Below, one piece after another: positions 41,248 through 50,402 of a DNA stretch of 64,000 bases (positions are counted from its first letter, which is position 1; the number at the start of each line of letters is the position of its first letter). Made by a program: the position numbers and the translations under genes. This stretch comes from Pseudomonas lini (GTDB taxonomy: Bacteria > Pseudomonadota > Gammaproteobacteria > Pseudomonadales > Pseudomonadaceae): NCBI RefSeq assembly GCF_964063345.1, contig NZ_OZ061318.1:2604001-2668000 (forward strand). Reading direction: 5' to 3'. The notes under the pieces are model-generated. The model had not been told where the DNA came from. It was given only the letters and a program-made list of their open reading frames with translations, and did no database searches.

Positions 41248-41406
41248 TCAGCGCTTGGCGATGATGTACACCGCATGCACGATCCCCGGAATGTAACCGC
41301 ACAACGTCAGCAGAATATTCAGCCAGAATGCTCCAGCGAAACCGACTTGCAGAAACACACCCAGTGGCGGCAACAGAATGGCGATGATGATTCGAATAAA
41401 GTCCAT
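41248..41406 (-). CDS. Pmp3/YqaE-family small membrane protein
   Basis: 52 residues, almost entirely two hydrophobic helices: FIRIIIAILLPPLGVFLQVG and WLNILLTLCGYIPGIVHAVY. LPPLGVFL and CGYIPGIVHAVYII are the Pmp3 (UPF0057) signatures. ATG at 41406 with AGGAG seven bases upstream. Family members (yeast Pmp3, plant RCI2) protect membrane potential under salt and cold stress; the bacterial role is little studied. Its own transcription unit. Confidence 0.93.
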   Translation of the reverse strand: MDFIRIIIAILLPPLGVFLQVGFAGAFWLNILLTLCGYIPGIVHAVYIIAKR

Positions 41407-41549
41407 GGGGTAGCTCCTGATTGACGTAGGCTCTTGTGAACCCTACAGCTAATCGACCCGCAGCGTTCTTCAGGGTTCAGTTGTAGATCGAGTCGCAGCC
41501 TCAGCAGCTCAGTGACACTGGACGGGTTGAGCTGAGCACTTTTTTCCAG

Positions 41550-41577
41550 GCAAAAGAAAACCCCGCCGAAGCGGGGC
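41550..41577 (-). terminator. Intrinsic terminator, minus strand
   Basis: On the minus strand CCCCGC-TTCG-GCGGGG is followed by TTTTCTTTTG, a six-pair stem with a stable UUCG loop and a good U-tract. Probably ends the acyl-CoA dehydrogenase transcript about 185 nt past its stop. Confidence 0.8.
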
Positions 41578-41725
41578 TTTGCAGACTGTTTCCCTGACAT
41601 CCATTTCACTCCGCCATCCTGGCAGAATCCTACGTGTCCGTGTTGTTGCTTTGCGCTTCCTGCGCGACGTCCATGTGAAGTAGATTAGCTCTGGATCCAA
41701 TCTTCGCCTATGGGAAAACAGCAGC

Positions 41726-41755
41726 ACGTTATGTAAGAGAATGCTTACATAACGT
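41726..41755. repeat. Perfect 12-bp inverted repeat downstream of a dehydrogenase gene
   Basis: ACGTTATGTAAG-AGAATG-CTTACATAACGT: 12-base perfect arms around six bases, starting seven bases beyond the dehydrogenase stop. A+T-rich and without a U-tract, so not a typical terminator. Confidence 0.65.
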
Positions 41756-41762
41756 TAAAGGG

Positions 41763-43541
41763 TCAGAATTGTCCTGCGTCCAGCAGGAACAGCGATTCGC
41801 TACCGGCCTTTACCGACGCGCTCAACGAGTGAATACGCGGCAGCAGACGTGCGAAATAGAACCGCGCCGTACCGAGTTTGCTCGCGTAGAAATCGTCCTG
41901 TGCTTCTTTACCGAAGGCTGCCTTGGCCATCAGTGCCCACATGTAGGCGTAGGCCATGTAACCGAATGCTTGCAGATACTCGACCGACGCCGCGCCAATC
42001 TCGTTCGGGTTGTTTTTCGCCCGGTCCAGCAACCACGCAGTCAGTTCGTCGAGGGTACCCACCGCATCATTCAGCGGCTGGGTGAACTCCGCCAGGTCAG
42101 CATTGGCTGTCCCGATGAAATGACGAATCTCGTCAGCGAACAGATTGTAGAACGCCCCGCCGCTACCAACGATCTTACGCCCTACAAGGTCCAGCGCCTG
42201 AATACCGTTGGTGCCTTCGTAGATCTGAGTAATCCGTACATCACGAACCAGTTGCTCCTGGCCCCACTCACGAATGTAGCCGTGACCGCCAAAAACCTGC
42301 TGGCCGTGAACCGTGGTTTCCAGACCCAAGTCGGTCAGGAAGGCCTTGGCCACCGGCGTCAGCAGTGCAACCAGGTCTTCTGCGCGTTTGCGGGTGGTGG
42401 CGTCTTCGCTGAATTTGGCGGTGTCCAGCTGCATCGCCACGTAAGTGGAGAAGGCACGGCCGCCTTCGTTCGAGGCTTTCATGGTCAGCAGCATGCGTCG
42501 CACGTCCGGGTGGACGATGATCGGGTCAGCCACTTTGTCCTTGTTCTGCGCGCCGGTCGGCGAGCGGCTTTGCAGACGGTCGCGAGCGTATTCGATAGCG
42601 TTCTGGTAGGAGCGCTCGCCAGTGGCCAGGCCTTGGATGCCGACGCCCAGACGCTCGTAGTTCATCATGGTGAACATCGCCGCCAGGCCTTTGTTCGGCT
42701 CGCCGACCAGGTAACCCACGGCTTCGTCGAAGTTCATCACGCAGGTCGCGGATGCCTGGATGCCCATCTTGTGTTCGATCGAACCGCAATTCGCCGGGTT
42801 ACGCGCGCCCAGGCTGCTATCGGCATTGACCATGAACTTCGGCACCAGGAACAGCGAAATGCCTTTCGGCCCCGCTGGCGCGTCAGGCAGTTTGGCCAAT
42901 ACCAGGTGGATGATGTTCTCGGTCAGGTCGTGCTCACCGCCGGTGATGAAGATTTTGGTGCCGCTGACTTTGTAGGAACCATCGGCCTGAGGCTCGGCCT
43001 TGGTGCGGATAATTCCCAGGTCAGTACCGGCGTGCGGCTCGGTCAGGCACATGGAGCCGGCCCAGATCCCGGCGTACATGTTTGGCAGGTACGCCGCTTT
43101 CAGCTCTTCGCTGGCGTGGGCGTTGATCGACAGACAAGCGCCGGCGGTCAGCATCGGGTACAGACCGAACGACAGGCTCGCGGAGTTGACCATTTCTTCG
43201 ACCTGCGCCGAAACCGCCTTGGGCATGCCCATGCCGCCGTAGGTCGGATCACCACCGACACCCACCCAACCACCTTCGGCGTAAGTCTGATAAGCCTGTG
43301 GGAAACCGGCCGGGGTGGTGACGGCACCGTCAGCCCAGTGGCAACCTTCTTCGTCAGCTGCACGGCTCAGCGGCGCGATGCTTTTGCTGGTGACCTTGCC
43401 GGCTTCTTCGAGAATGGCTTCAACCGTTTCCGCATCGACGGTCTCGGCCAGCGCAGGCAGTTCGGCCCAGAGTTTGGCGACCTCGAAAACTTCATTGAGG
43501 ACGAAGCGCATATCGCGCAGGGGCGCTTTGTAGTCAGCCAT
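41763..43541 (-). CDS. Acyl-CoA dehydrogenase, long FadE/DmdC-type (first of three)
   Basis: FAD enzyme oxidising acyl-CoA to trans-2-enoyl-CoA in beta-oxidation. 592 residues: the short AcylCoA_DH_N start ([17 protein letters not shown]), N-, middle- and C-terminal dehydrogenase domains, and an extra C-terminal helical domain of the 600-residue class. FAD/substrate block MCLTEPHAGTDLG; the catalytic-base region is QIYEGTNGIQALDLVGRKI, where the Glu lies. The least similar of the three paralogues here and the likely equivalent of P. aeruginosa PA0508 (FadE2) by gene order; chain-length preference cannot be read from sequence. Confidence 0.9.
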   Translation of the reverse strand: MADYKAPLRDMRFVLNEVFEVAKLWAELPALAETVDAETVEAILEEAGKVTSKSIAPLSRAADEEGCHWADGAVTTPAGFPQAYQTYAEGGWVGVGGDPTYGGMGMPKAVSAQVEEMVNSASLSFGLYPMLTAGACLSINAHASEELKAAYLPNMYAGIWAGSMCLTEPHAGTDLGIIRTKAEPQADGSYKVSGTKIFITGGEHDLTENIIHLVLAKLPDAPAGPKGISLFLVPKFMVNADSSLGARNPANCGSIEHKMGIQASATCVMNFDEAVGYLVGEPNKGLAAMFTMMNYERLGVGIQGLATGERSYQNAIEYARDRLQSRSPTGAQNKDKVADPIIVHPDVRRMLLTMKASNEGGRAFSTYVAMQLDTAKFSEDATTRKRAEDLVALLTPVAKAFLTDLGLETTVHGQQVFGGHGYIREWGQEQLVRDVRITQIYEGTNGIQALDLVGRKIVGSGGAFYNLFADEIRHFIGTANADLAEFTQPLNDAVGTLDELTAWLLDRAKNNPNEIGAASVEYLQAFGYMAYAYMWALMAKAAFGKEAQDDFYASKLGTARFYFARLLPRIHSLSASVKAGSESLFLLDAGQF

Positions 43542-43697
43542 GGCAAACCTCGCAAGATCTAAACAGGTGGTTCGTAGAATAGTGATTTCGTTGTGTCCGA
43601 GTGTACCTCAACAACTTTTACGACACATAGGGTCAACTCATGACCGTTTTGTTATTTTTAGTCACCAGACTGGAATTATATTTGTTATCACAAAAAA

Positions 43698-43809
43698 CCT
43701 GTGGCGAGGGAGCTTGCTCCCGCTTGAGTGCGCAGCACTCACCAATCGAGCAGACAGTCCGATTGGGGCCGCTGCGCAGCCCAGCGCGAGCAAGCTCGCT
43801 CGCCACAGA
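43698..43809. repeat. Paired REP element between two acyl-CoA dehydrogenase genes
   Basis: Inverted arms of the GTGGCGAGGGAGCTTGCTCC type around a centre that itself can pair. It fills most of the 276-bp gap, immediately downstream of the 598-residue dehydrogenase gene. Confidence 0.88.
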
Positions 43810-43817
43810 TAGCCGAT

Positions 43818-45614
43818 TTACAGCGCAAACAACTCCGCCGGCAGCTTCATCAGGCAATCGCTGCCCGCCTCGATGGCCGCCTGATGTGCGGCGGTACGTG
43901 GCAGCAAACGCTTGAAATAAAACTCGTTGGTCGCCAGTTTGCCCCGGCAGTAATCGGCATCGCCGCCGCCCGCCTCCAACTGCGCCTGAGCCACCAACGC
44001 CATGCGCAACCACAGATAGCCGAGGATGATGTAGCCGCTGTACATCAGGTAATCCACCGAAGCGGCACCCACTTCATCCGGATTTTTCATCGCCGCCATG
44101 CCGACCCTGGTGGTCAACTCGCCCCACTGCTGATTCAGACCATCGAGCTGCGCCACATAGCTGGCGAGTTGCGGATGTTCAGCGTTTGCCGCACAGAACT
44201 TGTGGACGATTTTGGTGAAGCCGCGCAGCAGTTTTCCCTGACTGCCAAGGACTTTTCGCCCAAGCAAGTCCAGCGCCTGAATGCCGTTGGTGCCTTCGTA
44301 GATCGGCGCGATCCGGCAGTCACGAACCAACTGCTCCATGCCCCACTCACGAATGAAACCGTGGCCACCAAACACCTGCATGCCGAGGTTGGTCACCTCT
44401 AGCCCGGTGTCGGTCATAAAGGCTTTGCAGATTGGCGTCAGGAATGCCAACAGGTCTTCAGCATCCTGACGCGCCGTTTCATCCGGGCTCAGATGCGCAA
44501 CGTCCAGCAACTGCGCGGTGAAATAGGTCAACGCTCGGTTGCCTTCGTTGAAGGCCTTCATGGTCAGCAACATCCTGCGCACATCGGGATGAACAATGAT
44601 CGGGTCAGCGACTTTTTCCGGTGCTTTCGGGCCGGTCAGCGAGCGCATTTGCAGGCGGTTGTTGGCGTATTTGATCGCGCCCTGGAAGCTCGCCTCACCC
44701 AGACACAAACCTTGCATACCGGTGCCTAGCCGCGCGTGGTTCATCATGGTGAACATACAGTTCAGGCCCTTGTTCGGCTCACCGATCAAGAAGCCCTTGG
44801 CGTCGTCGAAATTCAGCACGCAAGTGGCCGAGGCCTTGATGCCCATTTTGTGTTCGATCGAACCGCAGGAAACGCCATTGCGCTCGCCCGCCTCGCCCTC
44901 GGCATTGGGTAGGAATTTGGGAACGATAAACAGCGAAATGCCCTTGGTACCGGCGGGAGCGTCCGGCAGTTTGGCCAGCACCAGGTGAATGATGTTGTCA
45001 CTCATGTCGTGCTCGCCGGCAGAGATGAAAATCTTGCTGCCGGAAATTGCATAACTGCCATCGGCCTGAGGCACGGCGCGGGTCTTGATGATGCCCAGAT
45101 CGGTGCCGCAATGGGCTTCGGTCAGGCACATGGTGCCGGTCCAGTGGCCGGCAGTGAGCTTGCTCAGGTAGGTTTGTTTCTGCTCTTCGGTGCCATGGGC
45201 GTGGATCGCTGACATCGCACCGTGAGTCAGGCCGGGGTACATGCCCCAAGAGGTGTTGCTGGAGCCGACCATTTCACTGATGACCAAACCCAAAGAACTT
45301 GGCAAGCCTTGGCCGCCGTAAACCGGATCTGCCGCCAGACCATGCCAGCCGCCTTCAACATATTGCGCGAAAGCCTGCTTGAAACCTGTAGGCGTTGTGA
45401 CCACGCCGTTGTCGAAATGGCAGCCTTCTTCGTCGCCGCTGCGGTTCAGCGGTGCGAGAACGTTCTCACAGAATTTCGCGCCTTCTTCGAGGATCGCATT
45501 GATCATGTCCGGGCTGGCATCGGTGGCGCCCAGCGCGGCGTAGTTGCTGTGAAAATCGAAGACGTGGTCGATCAGAAAGCGCATGTCGCGCAGGGGAGCT
45601 TTGTACTCGGGCAT
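43818..45614 (-). CDS. Acyl-CoA dehydrogenase, long FadE/DmdC-type (second of three)
   Basis: 598 residues from the ATG at 45614 (GGAGA seven bases upstream); the open frame extends further upstream without dehydrogenase sequence. Same architecture as its neighbours: an AcylCoA_DH_N start (EYKAPLRDMRFLIDHVF), MCLTEAHCGTDLG, and [20 protein letters not shown] with the catalytic Glu. Position corresponds to PA0507 of P. aeruginosa. Beta-oxidation of some acyl-CoA; substrate unknown. A separate promoter is likely, since a GGDEF gene lies upstream. Confidence 0.9.
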   Translation of the reverse strand: MPEYKAPLRDMRFLIDHVFDFHSNYAALGATDASPDMINAILEEGAKFCENVLAPLNRSGDEEGCHFDNGVVTTPTGFKQAFAQYVEGGWHGLAADPVYGGQGLPSSLGLVISEMVGSSNTSWGMYPGLTHGAMSAIHAHGTEEQKQTYLSKLTAGHWTGTMCLTEAHCGTDLGIIKTRAVPQADGSYAISGSKIFISAGEHDMSDNIIHLVLAKLPDAPAGTKGISLFIVPKFLPNAEGEAGERNGVSCGSIEHKMGIKASATCVLNFDDAKGFLIGEPNKGLNCMFTMMNHARLGTGMQGLCLGEASFQGAIKYANNRLQMRSLTGPKAPEKVADPIIVHPDVRRMLLTMKAFNEGNRALTYFTAQLLDVAHLSPDETARQDAEDLLAFLTPICKAFMTDTGLEVTNLGMQVFGGHGFIREWGMEQLVRDCRIAPIYEGTNGIQALDLLGRKVLGSQGKLLRGFTKIVHKFCAANAEHPQLASYVAQLDGLNQQWGELTTRVGMAAMKNPDEVGAASVDYLMYSGYIILGYLWLRMALVAQAQLEAGGGDADYCRGKLATNEFYFKRLLPRTAAHQAAIEAGSDCLMKLPAELFAL

Positions 45615-45704
45615 GGTCATTTCTCCGGCGGCAGATTGCTCAAACCTACTGCCGCGCACCACGCCTCACAATCACAGTCCAGACGCTGAATGCGCCATCA
45701 TCAC

Positions 45705-46994
45705 TCAACCCGCAGCGGCGTCCATGCGCACCGCGCCACGACGGTTCTGACCGAAAGCCATGACACAATTTCGCCCCGCGCCTTTGGCGCTGTAGAGCGC
45801 CTCGTCAGCGGATTTGAGCACTTGTTCAGGCGTGCGCTGCTCCAACCGCTCGGCGACGCCGATGCTGACGGTGACCGATACACTCGAGGCGCCCGAGCCT
45901 GCGCGGCGCTGGCGTCCTTGCTTGTCATCCTGGGGACGGTTGTCTTGATTGCGCAGCTGGATGTTGTAGGTGGCAATGGATTCGCGGATGACTTCCAGGT
46001 GCGGCATGCACTCTTCGAGGGTTTTGCCTGCGAACACCAGCGCAAATTCTTCACCGCCGTAGCGATATGCCCTACCGCCCCCGCTGATTTTCGACAACTT
46101 GCTGGCGACCAGTCGCAGCACTTGGTCGCCGACATCGTGGCCGTGGGTGTCGTTGAATTTCTTGAAGTGATCGACGTCGCCCATGGCCAGCACATAATTG
46201 CGCCCCAGCCGTTGCATGCGTTCGTTCAGGGCACGACGGCCCGGCAGACCGGTGAGCTCATCGCGGAAGGCCATTTGATAGGCCTCATGGGCAACCGCGG
46301 CGGCAATCATCAACATCACTTGGCTGCACATGATGTTCAGGGTGAATGGCAGGATGAAGGTTTTCGGCAACATCCAGAACAATCCCAACAGCCCCACCAA
46401 TTGCGCAGCATGCAAGGGTCTTGGGTTACGCCAGTATTGCCAGGCCAGTAACAAGAATGAGGCAATGAATACCGGGTAGGACAACTGAATCAAGCTCATC
46501 CAGGCGCCATGCAAAGCAGGCCAGCGGATCTCCGAAAGCCACATCAGGAGCGCCTGTGGGTAACTTTGTTCCAGCCCCAGCGCCACGCTGCCGAACGCCA
46601 ACAATACGGCGAAGCGCGCCACCATGTCCTGGAACAGGTGAGTACGCTCTTGCCAGGCGGCGAACAAGCCAAAGAGCAACGGCAACAACAGACAGCACAA
46701 ATGGAAAACCACGGCGGCGTCTTCACGGACTTTGCCGTTGTCGCGGTAATAGTCGGTCTGGGTGTCGAGCAGGAAGTAGGCGATGTACACCGTGACCATC
46801 AGAAACAGTTCACGCTGACGTCGGTAAACCGCGCAATACGCCCCGCCGAGCAACAGCACCAGAGTAGGCAGAACGTTGAACAGCGAAGTGAAGAAGACGT
46901 TGAGATCCTTGACGTAGGCAGCCGCAAGCCCCGCAAGCAACAACAGCAGCGATGGCAAAAAATGACTGAAACGTACAGCGGAAGAACGCGGCAA
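45705..46994 (-). CDS. Membrane-bound diguanylate cyclase (GGDEF)
   Basis: 429 residues from a TTG at 46994 with CGGAG upstream; an in-frame start further out (47078) adds a non-homologous cysteine-rich stretch. About seven hydrophobic segments fill residues 10-250, then a GGDEF domain with GGEEF at 313-317 (active-site variant compatible with catalysis) and FRDELTGLPGRRALNERM at its start. A proline/arginine-rich insert (about 355-375, QDDKQGRQRRAG) interrupts the domain before SVTVSIGVAE. It makes c-di-GMP at the inner membrane; the sensed signal is unknown. Placed between two dehydrogenase genes. Confidence 0.9.
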   Translation of the reverse strand: MPRSSAVRFSHFLPSLLLLLAGLAAAYVKDLNVFFTSLFNVLPTLVLLLGGAYCAVYRRQRELFLMVTVYIAYFLLDTQTDYYRDNGKVREDAAVVFHLCCLLLPLLFGLFAAWQERTHLFQDMVARFAVLLAFGSVALGLEQSYPQALLMWLSEIRWPALHGAWMSLIQLSYPVFIASFLLLAWQYWRNPRPLHAAQLVGLLGLFWMLPKTFILPFTLNIMCSQVMLMIAAAVAHEAYQMAFRDELTGLPGRRALNERMQRLGRNYVLAMGDVDHFKKFNDTHGHDVGDQVLRLVASKLSKISGGGRAYRYGGEEFALVFAGKTLEECMPHLEVIRESIATYNIQLRNQDNRPQDDKQGRQRRAGSGASSVSVTVSIGVAERLEQRTPEQVLKSADEALYSAKGAGRNCVMAFGQNRRGAVRMDAAAG

Positions 46995-47170
46995 GGGTAA
47001 AGCTCCGACCCGGCAAACAAAGATGGCATTGTGCCTGCATTTAGAGCAGCTAAGCACGTGCGATGTGACATGTGTCACATCGCCATCCTCTTTAACGGCA
47101 GCAATGGTGTTCTTCTTAGCGTTTTAGTCAGGAATATTTACACGCTCAGCCCGTTTGCGTCAGGCACAAA

Positions 47171-47202
47171 AAAGCCGCTGCTCCCGAGGAAGCAGCGGCT
47201 TT
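47171..47202 (-). terminator. Intrinsic terminator of the third dehydrogenase gene
   Basis: AAAGCCGCTGCT and AGCAGCGGCTTT form a 12-bp stem with an 8-base loop; on the minus strand it is followed by TTTTTTG. It begins 20 bases past the stop. Confidence 0.92.
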
Positions 47203-47221
47203 ATGAAGGACAGCGTAGGGC

Positions 47222-49027
47222 TTAGTAACCCAGTGCGAAGTCTTCTTCTTTCATGTCCATCAGGTTGTGGGCGCCCGACAGCATGGTTACGACGTGAGTG
47301 CGGGTACGCGGCAGGATGCGCTGGAAGTAGAAGCGCGCAGTCTGCAGCTTGGCGGTGTAGAACGCCTCTTCAGTGGTACCAGCCGCCAGTTTCTCGGCAG
47401 CCAGACGCGCCATGTCAGCCCAGAAGTAGGCAAGGCACGCGTAACCGGAGTACATCAAGTAGTCCACCGACGCGGCGCCAACTTCTTCGCGGTCTTTCAT
47501 GGCTGCCATACCGACCTTCATGGTCAACTCGCCCCACTCTTTGTTCAGCGCAGCCAATGGCTCGACGAACTCTTTGACCGCGTCGTTGCCTTCGTTGGTC
47601 TGGCAGAACTTGTGGACGATCTTGGTGAAGCCTTTGAGCGCTTCGCCTTGAGTCATCAGCACTTTACGGCCCAGCAGGTCGAGTGCCTGGATACCTGTGG
47701 TGCCTTCGTACAGCATCGAAATGCGGCTGTCGCGAACGTTCTGCTCCATGCCCCACTCGGCGATAAAGCCGTGGCCGCCGTAGATCTGTACGCCGTGGTT
47801 AGCGGATTCGAAACCGACTTCAGTCATGAAGGCTTTGGCGATCGGCGTCATGAAGGCCAGCAGTGCGTCGGCTTTCTTCTTCTCTTCTTCATCGACGCCG
47901 TACTTGACGATGTCGACTTGCTTGGCGGTGAAGTAAACCATCGCACGGTTGCCTTCGGCGAAAGCCTTCATGGTCAACAGCATGCGACGTACGTCAGGGT
48001 GAACGATGATCGGGTCAGCGGCTTTGTCGGGCGCTTTCGGGCCAGTCAGGGAGCGCATTTGCAGACGATCGCGAGCGTATTTCAGGCCGCCCTGGAAGCC
48101 GATCTCGGCGTGCGCCAGACCTTGCAACGCAGTCCCCAGACGTGCGGTGTTCATAAAGGTGAACATGCAGTTCAGGCCTTTGTTCGCCGGGCCAATCAGG
48201 TAACCAGTGGCCGCGTCGAAGTTCATCACGCAGGTGGCGTTACCATGGATGCCCATTTTGTGTTCCAGGGAACCGCAGGTCACAGCGTTACGTGCGCCGA
48301 TCGAGCCGTCTGCGTTTGGCAGGAATTTCGGAACGATGAACAGCGAAATGCCTTTGGTGCCTGCCGGTGCATCCGGCAGACGTGCCAGAACGATGTGGAC
48401 GATGTTGTCGGCCATGTCGTGTTCGCCGGCCGAGATGAAGATCTTGGTGCCGGAGACTTTGTAGGAACCGTCGGCCTGAGGCTCGGCCTTGGTGCGCAGC
48501 ATGCCCAGATCGGTGCCGCAGTGCGGTTCGGTCAGACACATGGTGCCGGTCCATTCGCCGGAAACCAGCTTGGTCAGGTAAGCCTCTTGCTGCTCAGGCG
48601 TACCGTGTTCGGAAATGGTGTTCATCGCGCCATGGGACAGGCCTGGGTACATGCCCCACGACCAGTTGGCTTCGCCAACCATTTCGCTAACGGCAAGCCC
48701 CAGAGACTCTGGCAGGCCTTGGCCGCCGTGCTCTACGTCGTGAGCCAGGCTTGGCCAGCCGCCTTCAACGAATTGCTTGTAGGCTTCTTTGAAACCGGTC
48801 GGGGTTTTAACGCCGGACTCGCTCCAGGTGCAGCCTTCGGTGTCACCCACGCGGTTCAGCGGAGCCAGCACCTGCTCACAAAACTTGGCGCCTTCTTCGA
48901 GAATGGCGTCAACCATGTCTGGAGTTGCGTCTGCACAAGCCGGAAGGCTCTGATAGTGCGCTTCGTAGCCGAGCAGTTCGTCACGAACGAAGCGAATATC
49001 ACGCAAGGGGGCCTTGTAGTCAGGCAT
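47222..49027 (-). CDS. Acyl-CoA dehydrogenase, long FadE/DmdC-type (third of three)
   Basis: 601 residues, the closest to the classic FadE1 type (PA0506 position). AcylCoA_DH_N start ([20 protein letters not shown]), FAD motif [13 protein letters not shown], and catalytic-base region [20 protein letters not shown]. Beta-oxidation of acyl-CoA, probably long-chain by analogy with PA0506. Two overlapping PsrA-like boxes lie about 62-88 bp upstream, suggesting induction by long-chain fatty acids. Own terminator at 47171-47202. Confidence 0.92.
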   Translation of the reverse strand: MPDYKAPLRDIRFVRDELLGYEAHYQSLPACADATPDMVDAILEEGAKFCEQVLAPLNRVGDTEGCTWSESGVKTPTGFKEAYKQFVEGGWPSLAHDVEHGGQGLPESLGLAVSEMVGEANWSWGMYPGLSHGAMNTISEHGTPEQQEAYLTKLVSGEWTGTMCLTEPHCGTDLGMLRTKAEPQADGSYKVSGTKIFISAGEHDMADNIVHIVLARLPDAPAGTKGISLFIVPKFLPNADGSIGARNAVTCGSLEHKMGIHGNATCVMNFDAATGYLIGPANKGLNCMFTFMNTARLGTALQGLAHAEIGFQGGLKYARDRLQMRSLTGPKAPDKAADPIIVHPDVRRMLLTMKAFAEGNRAMVYFTAKQVDIVKYGVDEEEKKKADALLAFMTPIAKAFMTEVGFESANHGVQIYGGHGFIAEWGMEQNVRDSRISMLYEGTTGIQALDLLGRKVLMTQGEALKGFTKIVHKFCQTNEGNDAVKEFVEPLAALNKEWGELTMKVGMAAMKDREEVGAASVDYLMYSGYACLAYFWADMARLAAEKLAAGTTEEAFYTAKLQTARFYFQRILPRTRTHVVTMLSGAHNLMDMKEEDFALGY

Positions 49028-49088
49028 AGCGATAAACCTCTGCTGATGTAACCGGGAATGAACGACCGCGTTGATTTGTTGTGGCGGT

Positions 49089-49115
49089 CAAACAGTTGTT
49101 TGAAACATACGTTTA
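49089..49115. promoter_or_regulatory. Two overlapping PsrA-like operators
   Basis: CAAAC-AGTT-GTTTG (49089-49102) is an exact match to the PsrA consensus (G/C)AAAC-N2-4-GTTT(G/C). A second, GAAAC-ATAC-GTTTA (49102-49115), matches in all but the last base. They lie 62 bp upstream of the third acyl-CoA dehydrogenase. PsrA is the fatty-acid-responsive TetR regulator of beta-oxidation and rpoS in Pseudomonas. Confidence 0.72.
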
Positions 49116-49257
49116 CGCCCAATTCTTGTCAAGCGCCGATCTTTTGCCGTTCGTCATCGCCCACGAAAACATCGGCCACGCTGTTGCGCAACGTCGTTGA
49201 CTGAGCAACACGCCATGTAGGAGAGATTAGTTGAGGCAGAAGGACTTACGCAGAAAA

Positions 49258-49279
49258 ACGCCGCGAACAGGCGCGGCGT
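49258..49279 (-). terminator. Intrinsic terminator after the bio operon tail gene
   Basis: ACGCCGCG and CGCGGCGT form an 8-bp stem with a 6-base loop; on the minus strand it runs into TTTTCTG. Located 25 bp past the stop of the 98-residue gene. Confidence 0.85.
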
Positions 49280-49303
49280 GGGAGTAGCGGATTCAGCGAG
49301 GGA

Positions 49304-49600
49304 TCAGGCGTAGGTATCGATCAGCGTACCGAGCATTTCATCGGATGCCTTGGCGACTTTGACGCCCAGCTCCACCTGGAATTTACCCTGAGCCATCTCG
49401 ACCATGTTGCTGGTCAGATCCGATTGCTGGCTGCGGTCTACCGAACGCAGACGATCAACCTGAATCTCGGAGGATTGACTGGTGACCGAACGCTCGATGG
49501 TGTTGTTGGCGATCTGCCCCGAAGCCTGATCGACACGGTTCTGCCCTGTCTGAATAGTGCTCAGACCAGCATAAAAAGCGGTGTTTCCTGAGATTTCCAT
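49304..49600 (-). CDS. Small conserved protein downstream of bioD (PA0505-like)
   Basis: 98 residues from the ATG at 49600. Function unknown. The N-terminal half is Gln/Asn/Ser/Thr-rich (FYAGLSTIQTGQNRVDQASGQIANN); the C-terminus (MVEMAQGKFQVELGVKVAKASDEMLGTLIDTYA) is helical and resembles the C-terminal segment of flagellar rod/hook proteins such as FlgC/FlgE. That similarity is by eye only. Same strand and order as in P. aeruginosa, between bioD and the dehydrogenase genes. Confidence 0.75.
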   Translation of the reverse strand: MEISGNTAFYAGLSTIQTGQNRVDQASGQIANNTIERSVTSQSSEIQVDRLRSVDRSQQSDLTSNMVEMAQGKFQVELGVKVAKASDEMLGTLIDTYA

Positions 49601-49721
49601 GGGGCAACTCGTCCGACAAAGGATCAACAGCGGCCATTGAACCAGACACGCCGACAAAAGGCCCGACAAAAACACTAATGGCACAGTGCCTTGTCATAGG
49701 TAAAACCCCAAGCCAACAAAC

Positions 49722-50402
49722 TCAGTCCAGCAGATCCAGCTGCAGATGTTCGGCTACCGCATCGGCTGTCACCGACTTGAGTTTCGGCACCCGCCCCAGG
49801 CACGGCGCGGGAATGCGCTCGGCCAGCGTCGCGAGGTTCTCTTCCAGGCGCGAGGTCTTCGGATCGATGATGTTGGCCACCCACCCTGCCAACTGCAAAC
49901 CATCCCGTGCGATCGCCTCGGCTGTCAGCAGTGCATGATTGATGCAACCCAGCCGTACGCCGACCACCAGGATTACCGGCAGACCCAGCGCCATTGCCAG
50001 GTCCGACAGATTGTCCTGATCCGCCAATGGCACTCGCCAGCCGCCAGCGCCTTCGATCAAGGTGAAGTCCGCCTGCATATCGAGAATCTGCCGCATCGGT
50101 GTCAACAGTGATTGCACGGTCAACGCCACGCCAGCCTCCCGCGCCGCCAGATGCGGTGCAATCGCCGGCTCGAACGCGACCGGATTGACCTGATCGTAGG
50201 TCAACGGTATCGAGCACTCGGCCAACAGCGCCAGTGCATCGGCGTTGCGCAAACCCTTGGGCGTCAGGTCGCAACCGGAGGCCACCGGTTTGCCCGCTGC
50301 CGTGCTCAAGCCCGCCAACCGCGCGGCATGCAGCAAACCTGCGGCGACGGTGGTCTTGCCGACATCGGTGTCAGTACCGGTGATGAAATAGGCTGCGCTC
50401 AT
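49722..50402 (-). CDS. bioD: Dethiobiotin synthetase BioD
   Basis: ATP- and CO2-dependent ureido-ring closure of DAPA to dethiobiotin. 226 residues. P-loop [16 protein letters not shown] at the N-terminus; [10 protein letters not shown] binds the second metal/substrate region; [15 protein letters not shown] is typical. Last biotin gene in the operon; it overlaps the end of bioC by four bases. Confidence 0.96.
   Translation of the reverse strand: MSAAYFITGTDTDVGKTTVAAGLLHAARLAGLSTAAGKPVASGCDLTPKGLRNADALALLAECSIPLTYDQVNPVAFEPAIAPHLAAREAGVALTVQSLLTPMRQILDMQADFTLIEGAGGWRVPLADQDNLSDLAMALGLPVILVVGVRLGCINHALLTAEAIARDGLQLAGWVANIIDPKTSRLEENLATLAERIPAPCLGRVPKLKSVTADAVAEHLQLDLLD

Larger units (their letters stand above)
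41407..41762. other. Gap between the Pmp3-family gene and acyl-CoA dehydrogenase
   Basis: 356 bp. It holds the Pmp3-family promoter region, an intrinsic terminator for the minus-strand dehydrogenase (41550-41577) and a perfect 12-bp inverted repeat (41726-41755) right after the dehydrogenase stop. No gene supported. Confidence 0.6.

Noticed and set aside
41769..43562. 597-codon plus-strand open frame opposite an acyl-CoA dehydrogenase
   Set aside because: Antisense shadow of a high-GC gene; no domain, composition typical of the complementary strand. The same applies to 47267-49051.
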